Origin: Elephas maximus indicus
Taxonomy: Eukaryota; Chordata; Mammalia; Proboscidea; Elephantidae
DNA: 64,000 nucleotides
Direction of reading: 5' to 3'
Assembly: GCF_024166365.1 (NCBI RefSeq)
Contig: NC_064826.1
Span: 19,926,001 to 19,990,000, forward strand
Shown in pieces: positions 53,601-63,064 of this stretch. The translations under genes and the position numbers were made by a program. The number at the start of each line of letters is the position of its first letter. Position 1 is the first letter of the stretch. Below the pieces are notes generated by a model. The model ran no database searches. It saw only the letters and a program-made list of their open reading frames with translations, and was not told the origin of the DNA.

Positions 53601-56600
53601 AGGACTAAGGTGTGCTTGGCCCAAGCCATGGCATTTTCAGTCACCTCAACTGCATGTGAAAACAGGACAATGGATAAGGAAGACAGCAGAACTGATGCCT
53701 TTGAATTATGCTGTTGGCTAATGTTATGAATTGAATTATGGCCCCCCAAAACGTGCATCAACTTGGCTAGGCTATGAATGCCAGTACTGTGTGGTTGTCC
53801 TCTGTTTTGTGATCTGATGTGATTATCCTATGTGTTGTAAATCCTGGTGGTGCAGTGGTTAAATGTTTGGCTGCTAACCAAAAGGTCAGCACTTCTAATC
53901 CACCAACATCTCCTTGGAAACCCTATAGGGCAGTTTTACTCTGTCCTACCGGGTTGCTATGACTTGGAATCAACTTAATGGCAACAGTTTTTGTTTTTGT
54001 TTTTTTTTGGTCTTTTTATGTCTGTGGTTATGATCCTCTTTGGGACTGAGCTGTTACGTTAATGAGGCAGGACACAATCTACAGGATTAGGTTGTGTCTT
54101 GAGTCCATCTCTTTTGAGATATAAAAGAGAGAACCAAGCAGAGAGGACTGGGACCTCGTTACCACCAAGTAAGAAGAGTCAGGGGCACAGCATGTCCTTT
54201 GGACTGGGGGTCCCTGTGCTGAGAAGCTCCTTGCCCAGGGAGAGATTGATGACAAGGACCTTCCCCCAGAGGCAACAGAAAGAGAAAGGCTTCCTCTAGG
54301 GGTGGTGCCCTGAATCCAGACTTCTAGCCTCCTAAACTGTGAGAGAATAGATTTCTCTTTGTTAAAGCCATTCGCTCGTGGTATTTTCTGTTACAGCAGC
54401 ACTAGATAACTAAGACAGTGAAAAATATTGAATATACCATGGACTACCAGAAAAACAAACAAATCTGTCTTGGAAGAAGTATAGCCAGAATGCCCCTTAG
54501 AAACACAGTGAGGATAGTGGATAAGAGGATAGTGAGATTTTTGTCTCGCTTGCTTTGGACATGTTATCAGGAGGGGCCAGTGTAGAAGGACACCATGCTT
54601 GGTAAAGTAGAGGATCAGTGAAAAAGAGGAAGACCCTCAGTGAGATAGACTGACGCAGTGGCTGCAACAATGGGCTCAAATATAGCAACGATTGTGAGAA
54701 TGTTCAGGCAGTGTTTCGTTCTGTTGTGTGTAGGGTCGTTATGAGTCATGGGGTCGTTATGAGTCAGAACTGACTCAACAGCACCTAACAACAATAACAA
54801 AAGGTCTACTTAAGATACCTTTTAGGTTGCTTCCAACCCTGAAATTCTTTTTCTGTAATTAAAAAAAAAAAAAAATACTCACCATCAGAACCCTGAAAGC
54901 TGCCCTCCTGGGCTAAAATCCAACTGATGAGATGGAAAACATACCTGAATTGCCATAATAAATTCCATTTCTGCCTGGAGCTGCTGACCATATCTATTTG
55001 AAGGTAAAATTGATCAACAGGTGCCATCTGAGGGCTTATCCCTAGTGGTTATCCCTAACATACAGGTCTCAAAAACCAAGCCTAAAAGCGTAGTTAAAAA
55101 TATTGGCACATACTCTTTGGCTGTGGATAGCTCTTGCTATCAACAGCCCCCTGAGATGTTACCACCTGATCTAAGGCCACTACCAGTCTAATTACTCCTG
55201 AAACGAGAAAGATGGCAGAAGGCATCAAGTTAAGGAAGTGAGTGTTTTACTCCCAACATCATATACCAGTGCATCATGATGGCAGGTCCTGGGCCAAAAG
55301 CACCACAAAAATAATAAGCTAGGAGCTGAAATAGGGCATTGCTTAGCATAAGCATCTGACTACACATCCAAGAGCCTCAGGTGCAATCCAAGTAGTTATT
55401 TCCTAAGCAACAGAAAGCACACCCTGGGAATTTAGGCTCTAATCGAGCTCTGCTCATCCAGTTAAGGCAACAATAGTATCATGAATTCTATTTCCCAAGG
55501 AAATGTAATTTAGGAAAGTTCATAATCAGTCTTTCAAACCTTTGCCTGCATCATAATCTTCTCAGTGGTTGGACTTATGTCTCATTCATCTTTGTAACCT
55601 ATCACTAGTATACCGTGACCTAGCACCTTACTTTATGACTGAAACATAGCTGTCCACACAGTGGATATTTGTTGCTGAACTGAAATGAAGTTTCAGTAAC
55701 TTACCAGCTCATCAAAGTTATCCGTCTTCGTGCATGTGTACCCATAGGGGAACATCAGCAGCTGGGAATAGCTGTGGAGGGTAATGAAGGCCTTGACATT
55801 TCTATGAGTCTTGATGAAGTCCACAATGGATTTCACTTCAATTTCAGAGTTGGCACTGGGTCCATGGTAGGAATCAGAGCAAGGGTTGCTACTGGCTCCA
55901 GGTCCTGATAGGATACAGAAGAAGCCCAGTGAGAACAGAGAGCTTTAGGGGATGTTATATGGAGGCAATGACCACACATCATTAAATTCCTCCTCTGGAA
56001 TTCAGAGTAAGATTGTCATTGCATTAGATCAAGTCGCTACCTACGACATAGTCAAGAAGCCTAAATAAAATGACTCTGGCCTTCTCTCTGTTGTTAAAAA
56101 AAATATGGCTCCTCTACGTGGCAAAAAGAGTTATCAGATTAATCACCTTTCTGTGGAAGCCACTGGAAGAAAAGCTAGTTTTAATATTGTAGATGGAACT
56201 CCTGCATTGGTGGGAGTTTAGCAAGTTCATCTCTGGGATCACTTCCAATTCCTGGAGTCCAAGAGTAAAAGATTCTATACATCTGTACTCTAAGGCACAA
56301 AGCCACAAATGCAAGGAACCTCTGACACTCTTTCTACAGTGAGGAAATCACAACTACATAAGACCACAAGGCCACCTTTAGGGTAATGGGACCTTCTGCC
56401 TAAATTCTCCAGCAACTAGAGTTTCTCATGACTACTGGAATGAGTCCAACATAGGCCTGGCCAGGGCTCTGCAGGCTACAGAACCTCTGAGAGGACGGCC
56501 AGGAACTGGGATTTCCCAGGATCTCAAGTGATATTGACAGTGTAGATATGACTTTTGTCACCTTATTTAAAGATTATTTTACAGAAATAATAACATTTCA

Positions 56601-59600
56601 GGAAAAATTCTGACATTGAATTTCTGAGTATTATTCAATATTTGGATCTGATGTTTTGATTTCTTTTCTCCTACACTAAAAAAATATTTTGTAAAAGCAA
56701 TGAATGAAGTTGCCACTCATCCATCCAAAAAAACCCAAACCCACTGCCGTCCAGTCAATTCCAACTCATAGTGACCCTATAGGACAGAGCAAAACTGCCC
56801 ATAGAGTTTCCAAGGAGTGCCTGGCGGATTCAAACTGCTGACCCTTTGGTTAGCAACTGTAGCACTTAACCACTATGCCACCAGGGTTTCCCACTCATCC
56901 ATACCCTGTCCCAATTCCCTGATGTGTTCATATTGGTCCCACTAAAAAAAAAAAAAAAAAAAGCAAACAGAACAAATAGAATGGAAATAATGAGAATGTT
57001 GGCACATTGTGAAAATGGTAACCAATGTCACAGAACACCTTGTATAAATATTGTTAAATGAGAACCTAATTTGCTGTGTAAACTTTCACCTAAAACACAA
57101 TAAAATATTATTTAAAAAAAAAAAAAACAGTTGCTATCACTTTGATTCCGACTCCTGATAATCCCATGTGTTTCAGAGTAGAACTGTGTTCCACAGGGTT
57201 TTCAATGGACGTGATCTTGTGGAAGTAGATCGCTAGGCCTTTCTTCTTAGATGTCTCCGGGTGAACTTGAACCTTCTCGAACCTCCAACCTTTCAGTTAG
57301 TAGCTGGGCGCGTCACTGTTTGCACCATGCAGGAACATCTCTTGGTTCCACGCCACTCATTAATTCACTTGTTTTTCAAATATTTAGTGACTGTCTTCTA
57401 CATTCTAGACACCGTGCTAGGTGTTGGGAATACGATAGTGAAAAAGACGCAGTTCTTAACCTCACTGTTACCATAGCCTAGTGAGGAAAACGAACAAATT
57501 TCAGTTCTGAAATTAATGAAACATAATGGGGTTTTAAGGTGGTGCCTGGAAGCAGAAAGGAGGCCTCCTCGCCAGCCTGTCACTGGGCTCTGAACAGTTA
57601 ACAGAGCTAGGGCAGCAAGTTAATATTTTATCTATTCTGAACCTATTCTGAAAATCAATGTTTTAATCCTATTTGTAATTCTTTTTGGTTTTCTTTCTGG
57701 AAGCATCCACAGATGATGTAATTCTTCTCCTCTGAGCAGCTCCTCATGCCCCCTAGTGGTTGGTTTGGGGTTTCTGGAGGCCTTCCATCATTGCGCAAAG
57801 CCTGGCTCTTGTAGCTTGGAAGCAGACCCAGACCTGGGCTACAGCTAGTGGGAAAACCAAGATGTGAGATGAAATATATGAAACGCTGCTCAGAGCTCTA
57901 TAACAGCACTTGCATGCCTGTGAAGGGAAGTAAGGATTTCTCAAACAGGTTTTTAAATGGCTTGAATCCTGAATGGGCTTTGCAAGCTGACAGCACTGCA
58001 GAGTGAGGCAAGATAGCTAGGTGGCCAGACAACAATCTGACCAGCCCTGGGGACAAGGCCTTGTGCTCACCTCCAAAACCTGCATCCCAGTTCCGGTTAG
58101 GATCAACACCCACACAGAGGCATCCAGGGATCTTGGACCGGGTCTTCCGCCACATTCGATTCTTTAAAATTCAGGAAAAAAGAATATGGGGGGGAAAAAA
58201 AAGCTAGTCATTCTGCCTGATGAGAAGGTCCCTTTAGAATTCTGGTAACTTCCCTTGCTCCCTCCTGAGAAGGCCCCTTTGGAATTGTGCTAATTTCTCC
58301 TGCTCACAAAGGTGCCACTAGTCCTTATCCAGGGTTCTGCTTGGAGCTTCTCAGCCATCCCAAAGAGAAGTGGATATTCCCTCACCTCCTCAAATTAATA
58401 CCTACGAAACCACGTTCCCTAAAGCACCGGTTCTGTTCAATGCTAACCAAAGAGAAAAAAGGGAGAGGGTGCGGAGGGTTCTGTGATAGAATATTTTAGG
58501 AACACATGGGGCCAAATAGGTTAATGTACTTCCGAACTTCTAAGGATTTTTAATGCTTTCATGCTTTTTATGAACCCCAAGAGAGGAAAACAGTGGGTGG
58601 CAGTTCCCAGACTTGCATACAGAGCCCGTTATTCCCTAGGGTCTCTCACAGGATTAGTACTGGTATTAACACAAGTTCCTTTGAAAAATGCTCCCATAAT
58701 CAACCCTTTCCAAAAATAAACTTGAAGCTCTGATTAATTTTGAATATACTTCGGGTGACAGTTGCCACAATGGTGTTCTGTAATGAGATTTCAAAGAAAA
58801 AAAAAAGCGGTATAACTGTTTTTAGTGATATTACAAAGGATTTCGTCTACAGATCGTGAGTAAAACATTAGCTGCATTAGACTGCTACCTAAATCCTAGT
58901 GCAATCTAATTGTCAGCAGGTAACATCCGCCTCCTCTTTTCTATCAATCCTGTCACGAAAATGCAGAGATAATTGGAACAAATCTCCTAGGTGACTCACC
59001 ATGAGCACTGAGAGCTCTGATAGCCCAGCACAGCAGCTGAAATGGGCTGCGACATGGAAAGCCACCGAGTGCCAGGGTAAGAAGTGATTATCAGCCCCTC
59101 TACATGCCTCGATTCAGGGCCACTACTGAGAGATTAGGTGTTCCGTTCAGGCTAAATTAAGAACAGAAAGATTCCTTTCATTTTGTTTTTGACGTTCCTA
59201 CACAACTCCTAAAATCCTTGCTGCAGAAGAGAAAAGGTCCCAGCTTACGTTGGTTTGAGAGAACACATATCCATCGGGGTTTGTAACCGGCAGCAGGAAG
59301 ATATCCATTGTGTCCAAAATGGAGGTGATGGAAGGATCATTTCCATAATCAGAGGCAATCTGCGCAAAGGCGACACACACGTCAATCTCACACTCCCCTT
59401 TTGTCAGGGAACACGAGCAGAGAATATTAAGGCGATGTATTTTGTTTTTCCAAATGTGAATTCAAGATCACTGCTGGTGAACGGCAATGTTCCAGGTATA
59501 GCACAATCCGGTCTCCCGTAGCATTAATGTATTTAATATGCCAGTGTCTATGCTTTTTACTTCTGGTCTGAATAATTTACTTATATTAAATACGAAATCA

Positions 59601-62600
59601 AGTAGGACTTGTCAGTTGTTTCTCAAAAGTAGTAGCATTCTTCCTATGACTTCTGGTGAGGAATTTTGCAATGGTGGGTGACAGTCTATGTGGCTTGTGG
59701 AGATCTTTAATACCACCAGGGCAATAAAGAATTCAAAGAAATTTTCTGATTTTCCTTAATCACCACACAGGGTAGCTTTCCAAAAGAACTCACAACCAAC
59801 AGCTGATTACTTAAACATGCCAGGACTTTTCTAAAGATCCAGAGAACTGGTGAAATTCCATTTGGGAAATCCTGATCGATTGCAGTGGAGTCAAAGTTTC
59901 TGCTGGATTAAAATTTATTCATTTCCTGTGCTCAGCCATCCTAAGGCATTATTATTCAGCTGTTAAATATCCATTTCAAAATACCCTAAAGGTAAATGCA
60001 TTTTAATTGAAGGGAAAAATGTATCAGCCGGTTTGCACGTGGTGGCACATGCTTGAATGATCTGGGAGTGGATTGATTGCCTCTGCTCATGAATTAACAT
60101 TCTGATTTATAGCATGCCATTTTTGAATTACTTAAGAAATACCAGACTAGGGCACACCCAGCCCGGTGTCCTGACTATGAGTCCCAGGAACGTGTTGAAG
60201 AGAGGTATTGCTATATCCTGACTTCAAAATCAGATTGAGGAAATTTTTCAGAACAAACCAAACACCTTTAACTAATTTCACTGTGACTCTGTGGGTCAAA
60301 GTGAACTCTTCTTGGACCTGTTCATGTTTGTTGTCTGACCTCCTTCTGGGTTGTATGGATTTCTGGCCCATCTGCCTCCCTTCCAGGCAGCAAAGCCATG
60401 TTTCTCCAGGCTGTTCTTAGGCTGAAATCCAAGGTCCCTACCTCCCACCCTCTTGATCTCTTCTAGCTCACTGTCTTTGAAGAGTGCAAGCTGTGGAGGG
60501 GCAGGAGAGGGAGGAGGGGGGTGTGCCAGGATGCTGGGTGGGGCGACACCCAAATAGTTGGCAGGATCTGTTTCCCGCCTGTGTGGTAGAGGGTTTGAGC
60601 TGAGAGGGCTGCTATGTGGTTAGAAGGTCCTGACCTCAGAAAGTGACAATTATCGAGGAATTTTAGGCACAATGACCTTATTTGCGGTCCACAGTGCGGT
60701 CGCTTGTGTAACCCACTCGCGAGCATGGATCCCGGCATCCAGCCAGATGGCCGGCTTGTTCCCTCCCGTGCTGAACTGCAAAAACAAGCGAGAAAATGTG
60801 AACGGCTCCCCGGCGGCAGCCACCGCCTCCAGTCCCCTCCCCGTCCTCTCGGTCCCCCTTTCTGTGTTTGACATGAAAGAGAGAACTAGGCAGCTATGCT
60901 GTCAATTAACGGTTAACTCCTCTCATTTCCGGTGACTTTTTTTTTTTTGGTCCCCTTCTTTAATGGAAGCGTAGATGCAGACGAACAAGAGGGGTAGACT
61001 TTTTCTCCTTTTGATGTTTGTAAAAAAAAAAAAAATCTTTGCAGATAATGTAATGACATGAAAATATGTTCATCTTATGTTGTAGACTGGAAAAAAACGT
61101 TACGGAACAGTATGGTGCCATTTTTTTTTTAAAAGGCATATAGATATATAGACAGAGATAGATACACAGACATATATTGGATACTGGTATATATAAACGG
61201 TGAGAGGAAGGGAGAGAAGGGAGAAGAAAAAAAGGGAGCAAGAAGGAAAAAATATAAAACAAAACGTTAATAGCTACTATCCCATAGTTGTTGAATTAGA
61301 ATTACGAGGACTCCACGCTCCCTCCCCTTTTTTTGTTGTTTCTCTATTTTCCAAATTTATGCAGTGAATGTATTATTTTTGTAATAGAAATGTTTGCTAA
61401 GCTATTGAGTTCTTCATAAAAACGGGTTGGAAGGCTCTAGCAGTGCCTCCCAGACTTTAACTTTTCGGACTGAAGTTACTTCATCTTATTTGGAACAGTG
61501 ACTTTGCCAATTGGATTAGTAAACGGGGAGGAAAAGATTATTTTTGCACCATCGACTTCTATCTCTGTGCAGCATTCCAAACATAGCAGATAAGGTAAAT
61601 GAGAAATGCAAATCCTCGCCAAAAATCACTTCATTTCATGAGTTTGGAGAGTTTGGCTTGTGAGTGTTTTGTGCTTTTTCCTCCAAAGAGCTCAATCGTA
61701 AAAAGGTGGGAACTTTCAAAAACAAACATAGAACATTCTCAACCACCTAACTGCCCAGGGGAAGGAAAGCCAGGGGAGGGGAGAACCTGAGGTTTGGTGA
61801 CCCAGCCCAAGGAGAAACAGGAAAGGGGAAATAGGAGGGTAATAAACATTAGCAAATGTGCCCCAGGATCAAGTAGGCAAACTACTTCTCTTGGGTCTGC
61901 TCTGGCAAAAAATGCTCTTGAAAAACCCATTTGTCCCAGTGAGTCAGTTGGTTCCCAGCCACAACTTTTCCAAATTTAGCAGGGAGTTGTGACATTAACT
62001 TTTTTTTTTTCCCCCCTTAAACTCTTTCTAGGAAATCTGGGAAAATAATTTCCACTCTTGTTCAGGGCAAGGTGAAGATGCTTAAAAATTATCAGCACTA
62101 AGGCTATTACAGTTTATAGGTAAACTCTTTAACATTTTTTCAATGATTACTTAAAAAAAATGCAAACCTTAAACCAAAAATAACCCCTTAAGTCTTCTTC
62201 AGACCAAACAAGTTAGCTTAACTAGTAAAGAAGGTCTGCCTGGAGCCCTGTGCTCTGTTAAAAACTATATGGGATCAAACTGACAATAGCAACTCGAAGG
62301 TTAGACACGAAATTTAGGGGCAAGGAGATTATGTTAATAGGGAAGAATGTGGAGGGGAGGACGGTGAGAATGGGTTCACAACGTGAAGACCGTGATCGAC
62401 CTGAACTGGTGAATATTCTTCTAGGTATATTCTCAACAACAACAAAAATAAAATAAATTTTAAAATGCCTTCATTTCAGGACATTTGCTGCGGCAGCTTG
62501 GTTACCCGCCATCGTTCTGCACGATGCAGCAACTCTTTTTAAATGCAGCTCAGTCAGGTACTCAGTGCTCTTCCCCCCGACCCTACCCCCCCCCACCCCA

Positions 62601-63064
62601 TTTGGCTAATTTAAGAAAAAAAAAAAAAAAGCTAAAGAAAGAGGACAAGAAAAAGAAAAGGGCTGACCTCTCCCCTCCGTTAATTACACACGCCCTCCGC
62701 CCGCCCTCGCTTCCCCGAGCGAGTCCCTCACGCTGGAGCACTCGTTCACCCCATTGACTCGCAGACCAGCTCAGCCTGCAGGAAACCCGAAACCGGGAAA
62801 GAAAGGGCGGTGGGAAGGGGGAGATTCAAAACCAGCAAAGACCGGTTAGGAGAAGAAAAAAAAAGGACGCGCTCTGCTGTGCTGGCTGAGCCGGGACTGC
62901 CTGGTAGAAGCAGGATTCTAGAAGCCTGGAGAGGAAAGCCGCCCTCCCCGGGTCCAGGGTACCTTGAAAGCATTTATGGACCGATTTTCAAAAGAATGGC
63001 CAATCTTCACTTTCCTCACTAGACCAGGGTACTCAGCCACGAGGTGATCCATTTCTTGGGAAAT
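38503..63064 (-). CDS. CPA2: CPA2, carboxypeptidase A2 (partial: exons 5-11; 5-prime part beyond the window)
   Basis: Pancreatic secreted M14A zinc carboxypeptidase with preference for bulky aromatic C-terminal residues. Exons 62963-63064, 60677-60775, 59249-59359, 58071-58161, 55705-55904, 51709-51793 and 38503-38690 join to 876 nt, 291 codons plus TAG, with no frameshift. Assuming the same 128 residues from the unseen exons 1-4 as in human, zinc ligands are H179, E182 and H306, with R237, N254, R255, Y358 and E380 present. Bovine position 255 is Ile, as usual. [28 protein letters not shown] and the Cys210-Cys244 pair identify CPA2 rather than CPA1 or CPA4. Differences from remembered human CPA2: SINAFK instead of PMNVLK in exon 5, TGHYGF instead of TGRYGF near the C-terminus, and an extra Cys before LCVGVDP. 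The gene appears functional. Signal peptide and propeptide cannot be seen. Confidence 0.95.
38730..39977 (+). mobile_element. 5-prime truncated RTE LINE with long RT reading frame
   Basis: 1.25 kb antisense to CPA2 in intron 10, flanked by ATGCTTTGC (38721-38729) and ATGCTATGC (39978-39986). An open frame to 39592 covers most of the reverse transcriptase fingers and palm, but the catalytic YADD reads CADN, so it cannot be active. The 3-prime tail ends CTAACAACAAAAACAAC. Confidence 0.92.
39990..40929. other. CPA2 intron 10, unclassified stretch
   Basis: No gene or named repeat seen. Confidence 0.35.
40930..41083 (-). mobile_element. AfroSINE
   Basis: Short subfamily ending CACTGCACCACCAGGGCT. 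Confidence 0.88.
41095..41265 (+). mobile_element. MIR
   Basis: GAATCCTGACTCTGC, TTAGCTAGGTGGCCTGAGG and CAGTGAGGATTAAATGGG. Confidence 0.75.
41268..41440 (-). mobile_element. MIR
   Basis: GTTGAACGCTTACTAAATG through CATTTTACAGATGAGGAAAC; inverted relative to its neighbour, with a T run in the middle. Confidence 0.75.
41650..41765 (-). mobile_element. MIR core fragment
   Basis: CCATTTCACAGATGAAGAAAC and CCTGCCCAAGGTTACTTGG. Confidence 0.65.
41770..42241. other. CPA2 intron 10, unclassified stretch
   Basis: Nothing recognised. Confidence 0.35.
42242..42421 (-). mobile_element. AfroSINE, old
   Basis: Long subfamily with many changes. Confidence 0.75.
42780..43165 (+). mobile_element. Old L1 3-prime fragment
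   Basis: AAGATGTTCACTACAGCCC and GCAAAATAATGGAATAAG are typical of L1M 3-prime sequence. Confidence 0.5.
43438..44400. repeat. 10-bp pyrimidine-rich minisatellite
   Basis: About 96 copies of CCTCTGCCCA and variants (CCTCTACCCA, TCTCTGTCCA), strongly pyrimidine-biased on the plus strand. Larger blocks of several units recur, for example near 43530-43590 and 43650-43720. Because 10 is not divisible by 3, all plus frames stay open and produce long false reading frames. Confidence 0.95.
44401..45042. other. Pyrimidine-rich unclassified stretch
   Basis: May be a diverged part of the L2 that resumes after the LTR; not certain. Confidence 0.35.
45043..45633 (+). mobile_element. Solo MaLR-type LTR containing a nested AfroSINE
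   Basis: Starts TGTTATGGATTGAATTGTG and ends GGTAACTAAGACA; the near-matching flanks TCCCT and GCCCT suggest a 5-bp target duplication. AATAAA occurs near 45571. Confidence 0.8.
45111..45273 (+). mobile_element. AfroSINE inside the LTR
   Basis: Bounded by ACCTGTGGATG and ATCTGTGGATG, a target duplication from the LTR. Confidence 0.9.
45634..46345 (+). mobile_element. L2 LINE 3-prime part
   Basis: CCCTCAAGCTCAATCTGTC, TTTCCAGTGGCTTCC, CAGAATGCTCCCTCCC and CATTGAACAGTGAGTTC in L2 order. Confidence 0.7.
46361..46446 (-). mobile_element. AfroSINE tail fragment with GGT microsatellite
   Basis: (GGT)n at the SINE 3-prime tail, then the tail in reverse. Confidence 0.7.
46532..47819 (-). mobile_element. 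5-prime truncated RTE LINE
   Basis: Covers the reverse transcriptase part and 3-prime end. Fragments such as [14 protein letters not shown] and the tail GTTGTTGTTAGGTGCCATCG are clear; the frame is broken. Contains a small duplication of CTAGCAGTT at 47722-47757. Confidence 0.9.
47820..48860 (+). mobile_element. L1 ORF2 fragment
   Basis: Reverse transcriptase region of L1 (AATTACAGACCAATATCTCTC; ATCGACATAGAAAAGGCATTTG), interrupted by SINE tail pieces at 48103-48150 and 48410-48470. Not open. Confidence 0.85.
48878..49565 (-). mobile_element. L1 3-prime UTR, reverse orientation
   Basis: Shares ATTAGTTTCTCATTAAACAA (reverse of the L1 ends at 11875 and 56985), so it is the inverted 3-prime end of an L1 family. 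Opposite in direction to the neighbouring ORF2 piece. Confidence 0.55.
49566..49900 (+). mobile_element. MaLR-type LTR, 3-prime truncated
   Basis: Matches the LTR at 53722 from GATTGTGTGTCCCCC to GATGACAAGGACCTT, then stops abruptly at an RTE. Confidence 0.7.
49901..50185 (-). mobile_element. RTE internal fragment
   Basis: Corresponds to about 23330-23590 of the near-full-length copy, between endonuclease and reverse transcriptase. Confidence 0.75.
50252..50563. mobile_element. Possible non-autonomous DNA transposon
   Basis: GGTGGCGCACAAGTCAGGGGG at one end and CACTATACCCCTG at the other are reminiscent of hAT-type ends; weak. Confidence 0.3.
50564..50767 (+). mobile_element. AfroSINE, young-looking long subfamily
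   Basis: CCTGTGGTGGCGCAGTGG head, GAGAAAGATATGGTAGTCTG block and intact tail. Confidence 0.9.
50788..51043 (+). mobile_element. AfroSINE with two tails
   Basis: One head followed by one tail (AAATCTACTCAACGGCAAC) and then a second body and tail (GAGTGGACCTGACAGCAACGG). Confidence 0.75.
51044..51708. other. CPA2 intron 10, unclassified stretch next to exon 10
   Basis: No gene seen; the open frame at 51250-51714 has no recognisable domain. Confidence 0.35.
51709..51793 (-). CDS. CPA2: CPA2 exon 10
   Basis: 85 nt, [16 protein letters not shown] through VGPICSVI plus one base. The GPIC cysteine is the partner of the one in exon 9. Acceptor CTCTAG, donor GTAAGT. Confidence 0.95.
51800..52690. 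other. CPA2 intron 9, unclassified stretch
   Basis: Contains a T run at 52159-52174; nothing else recognised. Confidence 0.35.
52692..52996 (+). mobile_element. tRNA-Gly-headed SINE with RTE-type tail (better preserved copy)
   Basis: GGTGGTTCCATGGTGAAATTC, CCTCCCACGCAGGAGACCC and GAGTTCAATACCCTGCCAATGC reproduce a glycine tRNA including its 3-prime acceptor strand. Tail CACCATGAGTCGGGGGATGA then GCTAACAACAACAACA. Confidence 0.82.
53722..54417 (+). mobile_element. Solo MaLR-type LTR inside the RTE, itself carrying an AfroSINE
   Basis: Starts TGTTATGAATTGAATTATGG and ends TAGATAACTAAGACA. Interrupted by the SINE at 53843-54027. Confidence 0.8.
53843..54027 (+). mobile_element. AfroSINE inside the LTR
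   Basis: Head TCCTGGTGGTGCAGTGG, tail GGAATCAACTTAATGGC, then a T-rich end. Confidence 0.85.
54830..55700. other. CPA2 intron 9, unclassified stretch
   Basis: A run at 54861-54874; no repeat or gene named. Confidence 0.35.
55705..55904 (-). CDS. CPA2: CPA2 exon 9: third zinc ligand H196
   Basis: 200 nt, with [15 protein letters not shown] and [17 protein letters not shown], the His being the zinc ligand. The following YTC supplies the first cysteine of the CPA2-specific second disulphide. Acceptor ATCAG, donor GTAAGT. Confidence 0.96.
55910..56725. other. CPA2 intron 8, unclassified stretch
   Basis: Nothing recognised. Confidence 0.35.
56727..56891 (-). mobile_element. AfroSINE, young-looking
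   Basis: AAACCCAAACCCACTGCCG start and CCACTATGCCACCAGGG end. Confidence 0.9.
56985..57120 (+). mobile_element. L1 3-prime terminus with A tail
   Basis: TTGTTAAATGAGAACCTAA, CTTTCACCTAAAACACAATAAA and a terminal A run. Confidence 0.6.
57127..57336 (-). mobile_element. AfroSINE, longer subfamily
   Basis: Inserted at the A tail of the preceding L1. Confidence 0.87.
57355..57500 (-). mobile_element. L2-like fragment
   Basis: TTCAAATATTTAGTGACTG and CCGTGCTAGGTGTTGGG resemble the inverted L2 3-prime end. Confidence 0.5.
57505..58065. other. CPA2 intron 8, unclassified stretch
   Basis: No repeat named; runs up to exon 8. Confidence 0.35.
58071..58161 (-). CDS. CPA2: CPA2 exon 8: substrate-binding R127, N144 and R145
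   Basis: 91 nt, [10 protein letters not shown] through WDAGFG. WRKTRS and DPNRNW carry the carboxylate-binding residues. GCLC has one cysteine more than remembered human GSLC. Acceptor TTAAAG is pyrimidine-poor next to AG; donor GTGAGC. Confidence 0.94.
58216..58305 (+). repeat. Imperfect two-copy tandem duplication, about 46 bp
   Basis: TGAGAAGGTCCCTTTAGAAT and TGAGAAGGCCCCTTTGGAAT head two similar blocks. Confidence 0.6.
58310..59245. other. CPA2 intron 7, unclassified stretch
   Basis: No transposable element recognised, unlike most introns here. Confidence 0.4.
59249..59359 (-). CDS. CPA2: CPA2 exon 7
   Basis: 111 nt, [15 protein letters not shown] through FSQTN, with the [10 protein letters not shown] core. 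Acceptor GCGCAG, donor GTAAGC. Its length and phase equal CPA4 exon 7. Confidence 0.95.
59365..60670. other. CPA2 intron 6, unclassified stretch
   Basis: No AfroSINE or RTE seen in 1.3 kb. Confidence 0.4.
60677..60775 (-). CDS. CPA2: CPA2 exon 6: zinc-binding HxxE
   Basis: 99 nt, 33 codons, [15 protein letters not shown] through LWTANK, with IHAREW giving two zinc ligands. The acceptor is TTGCAG. The donor GTCATT is non-consensus, as in CPA4 exon 6. Confidence 0.94.
60780..62960. other. CPA2 intron 5, mostly unclassified
   Basis: An old L1-like piece at about 61030-61250, an L1 3-prime-like end at about 62270-62465, and a C-rich tract at 62563-62600 (G-rich on the CPA2 strand). Confidence 0.4.
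62963..63064 (-). CDS. CPA2: CPA2 exon 5: start of catalytic domain
   Basis: 102 nt, 34 codons, [14 protein letters not shown] through SINAFK, with IGHSFENR. Acceptor TTACAG; donor GTACCC. The motif normally read as ENRP is ENRS here. Confidence 0.94.

Larger units (their letters stand above)
53295..54798 (+). mobile_element. RTE LINE fragment split by an LTR
   Basis: 53295-53721 and 54418-54798 join into the reverse transcriptase end and 3-prime tail of one RTE. Many stops; the active-site motif reads YADE. Confidence 0.82.
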
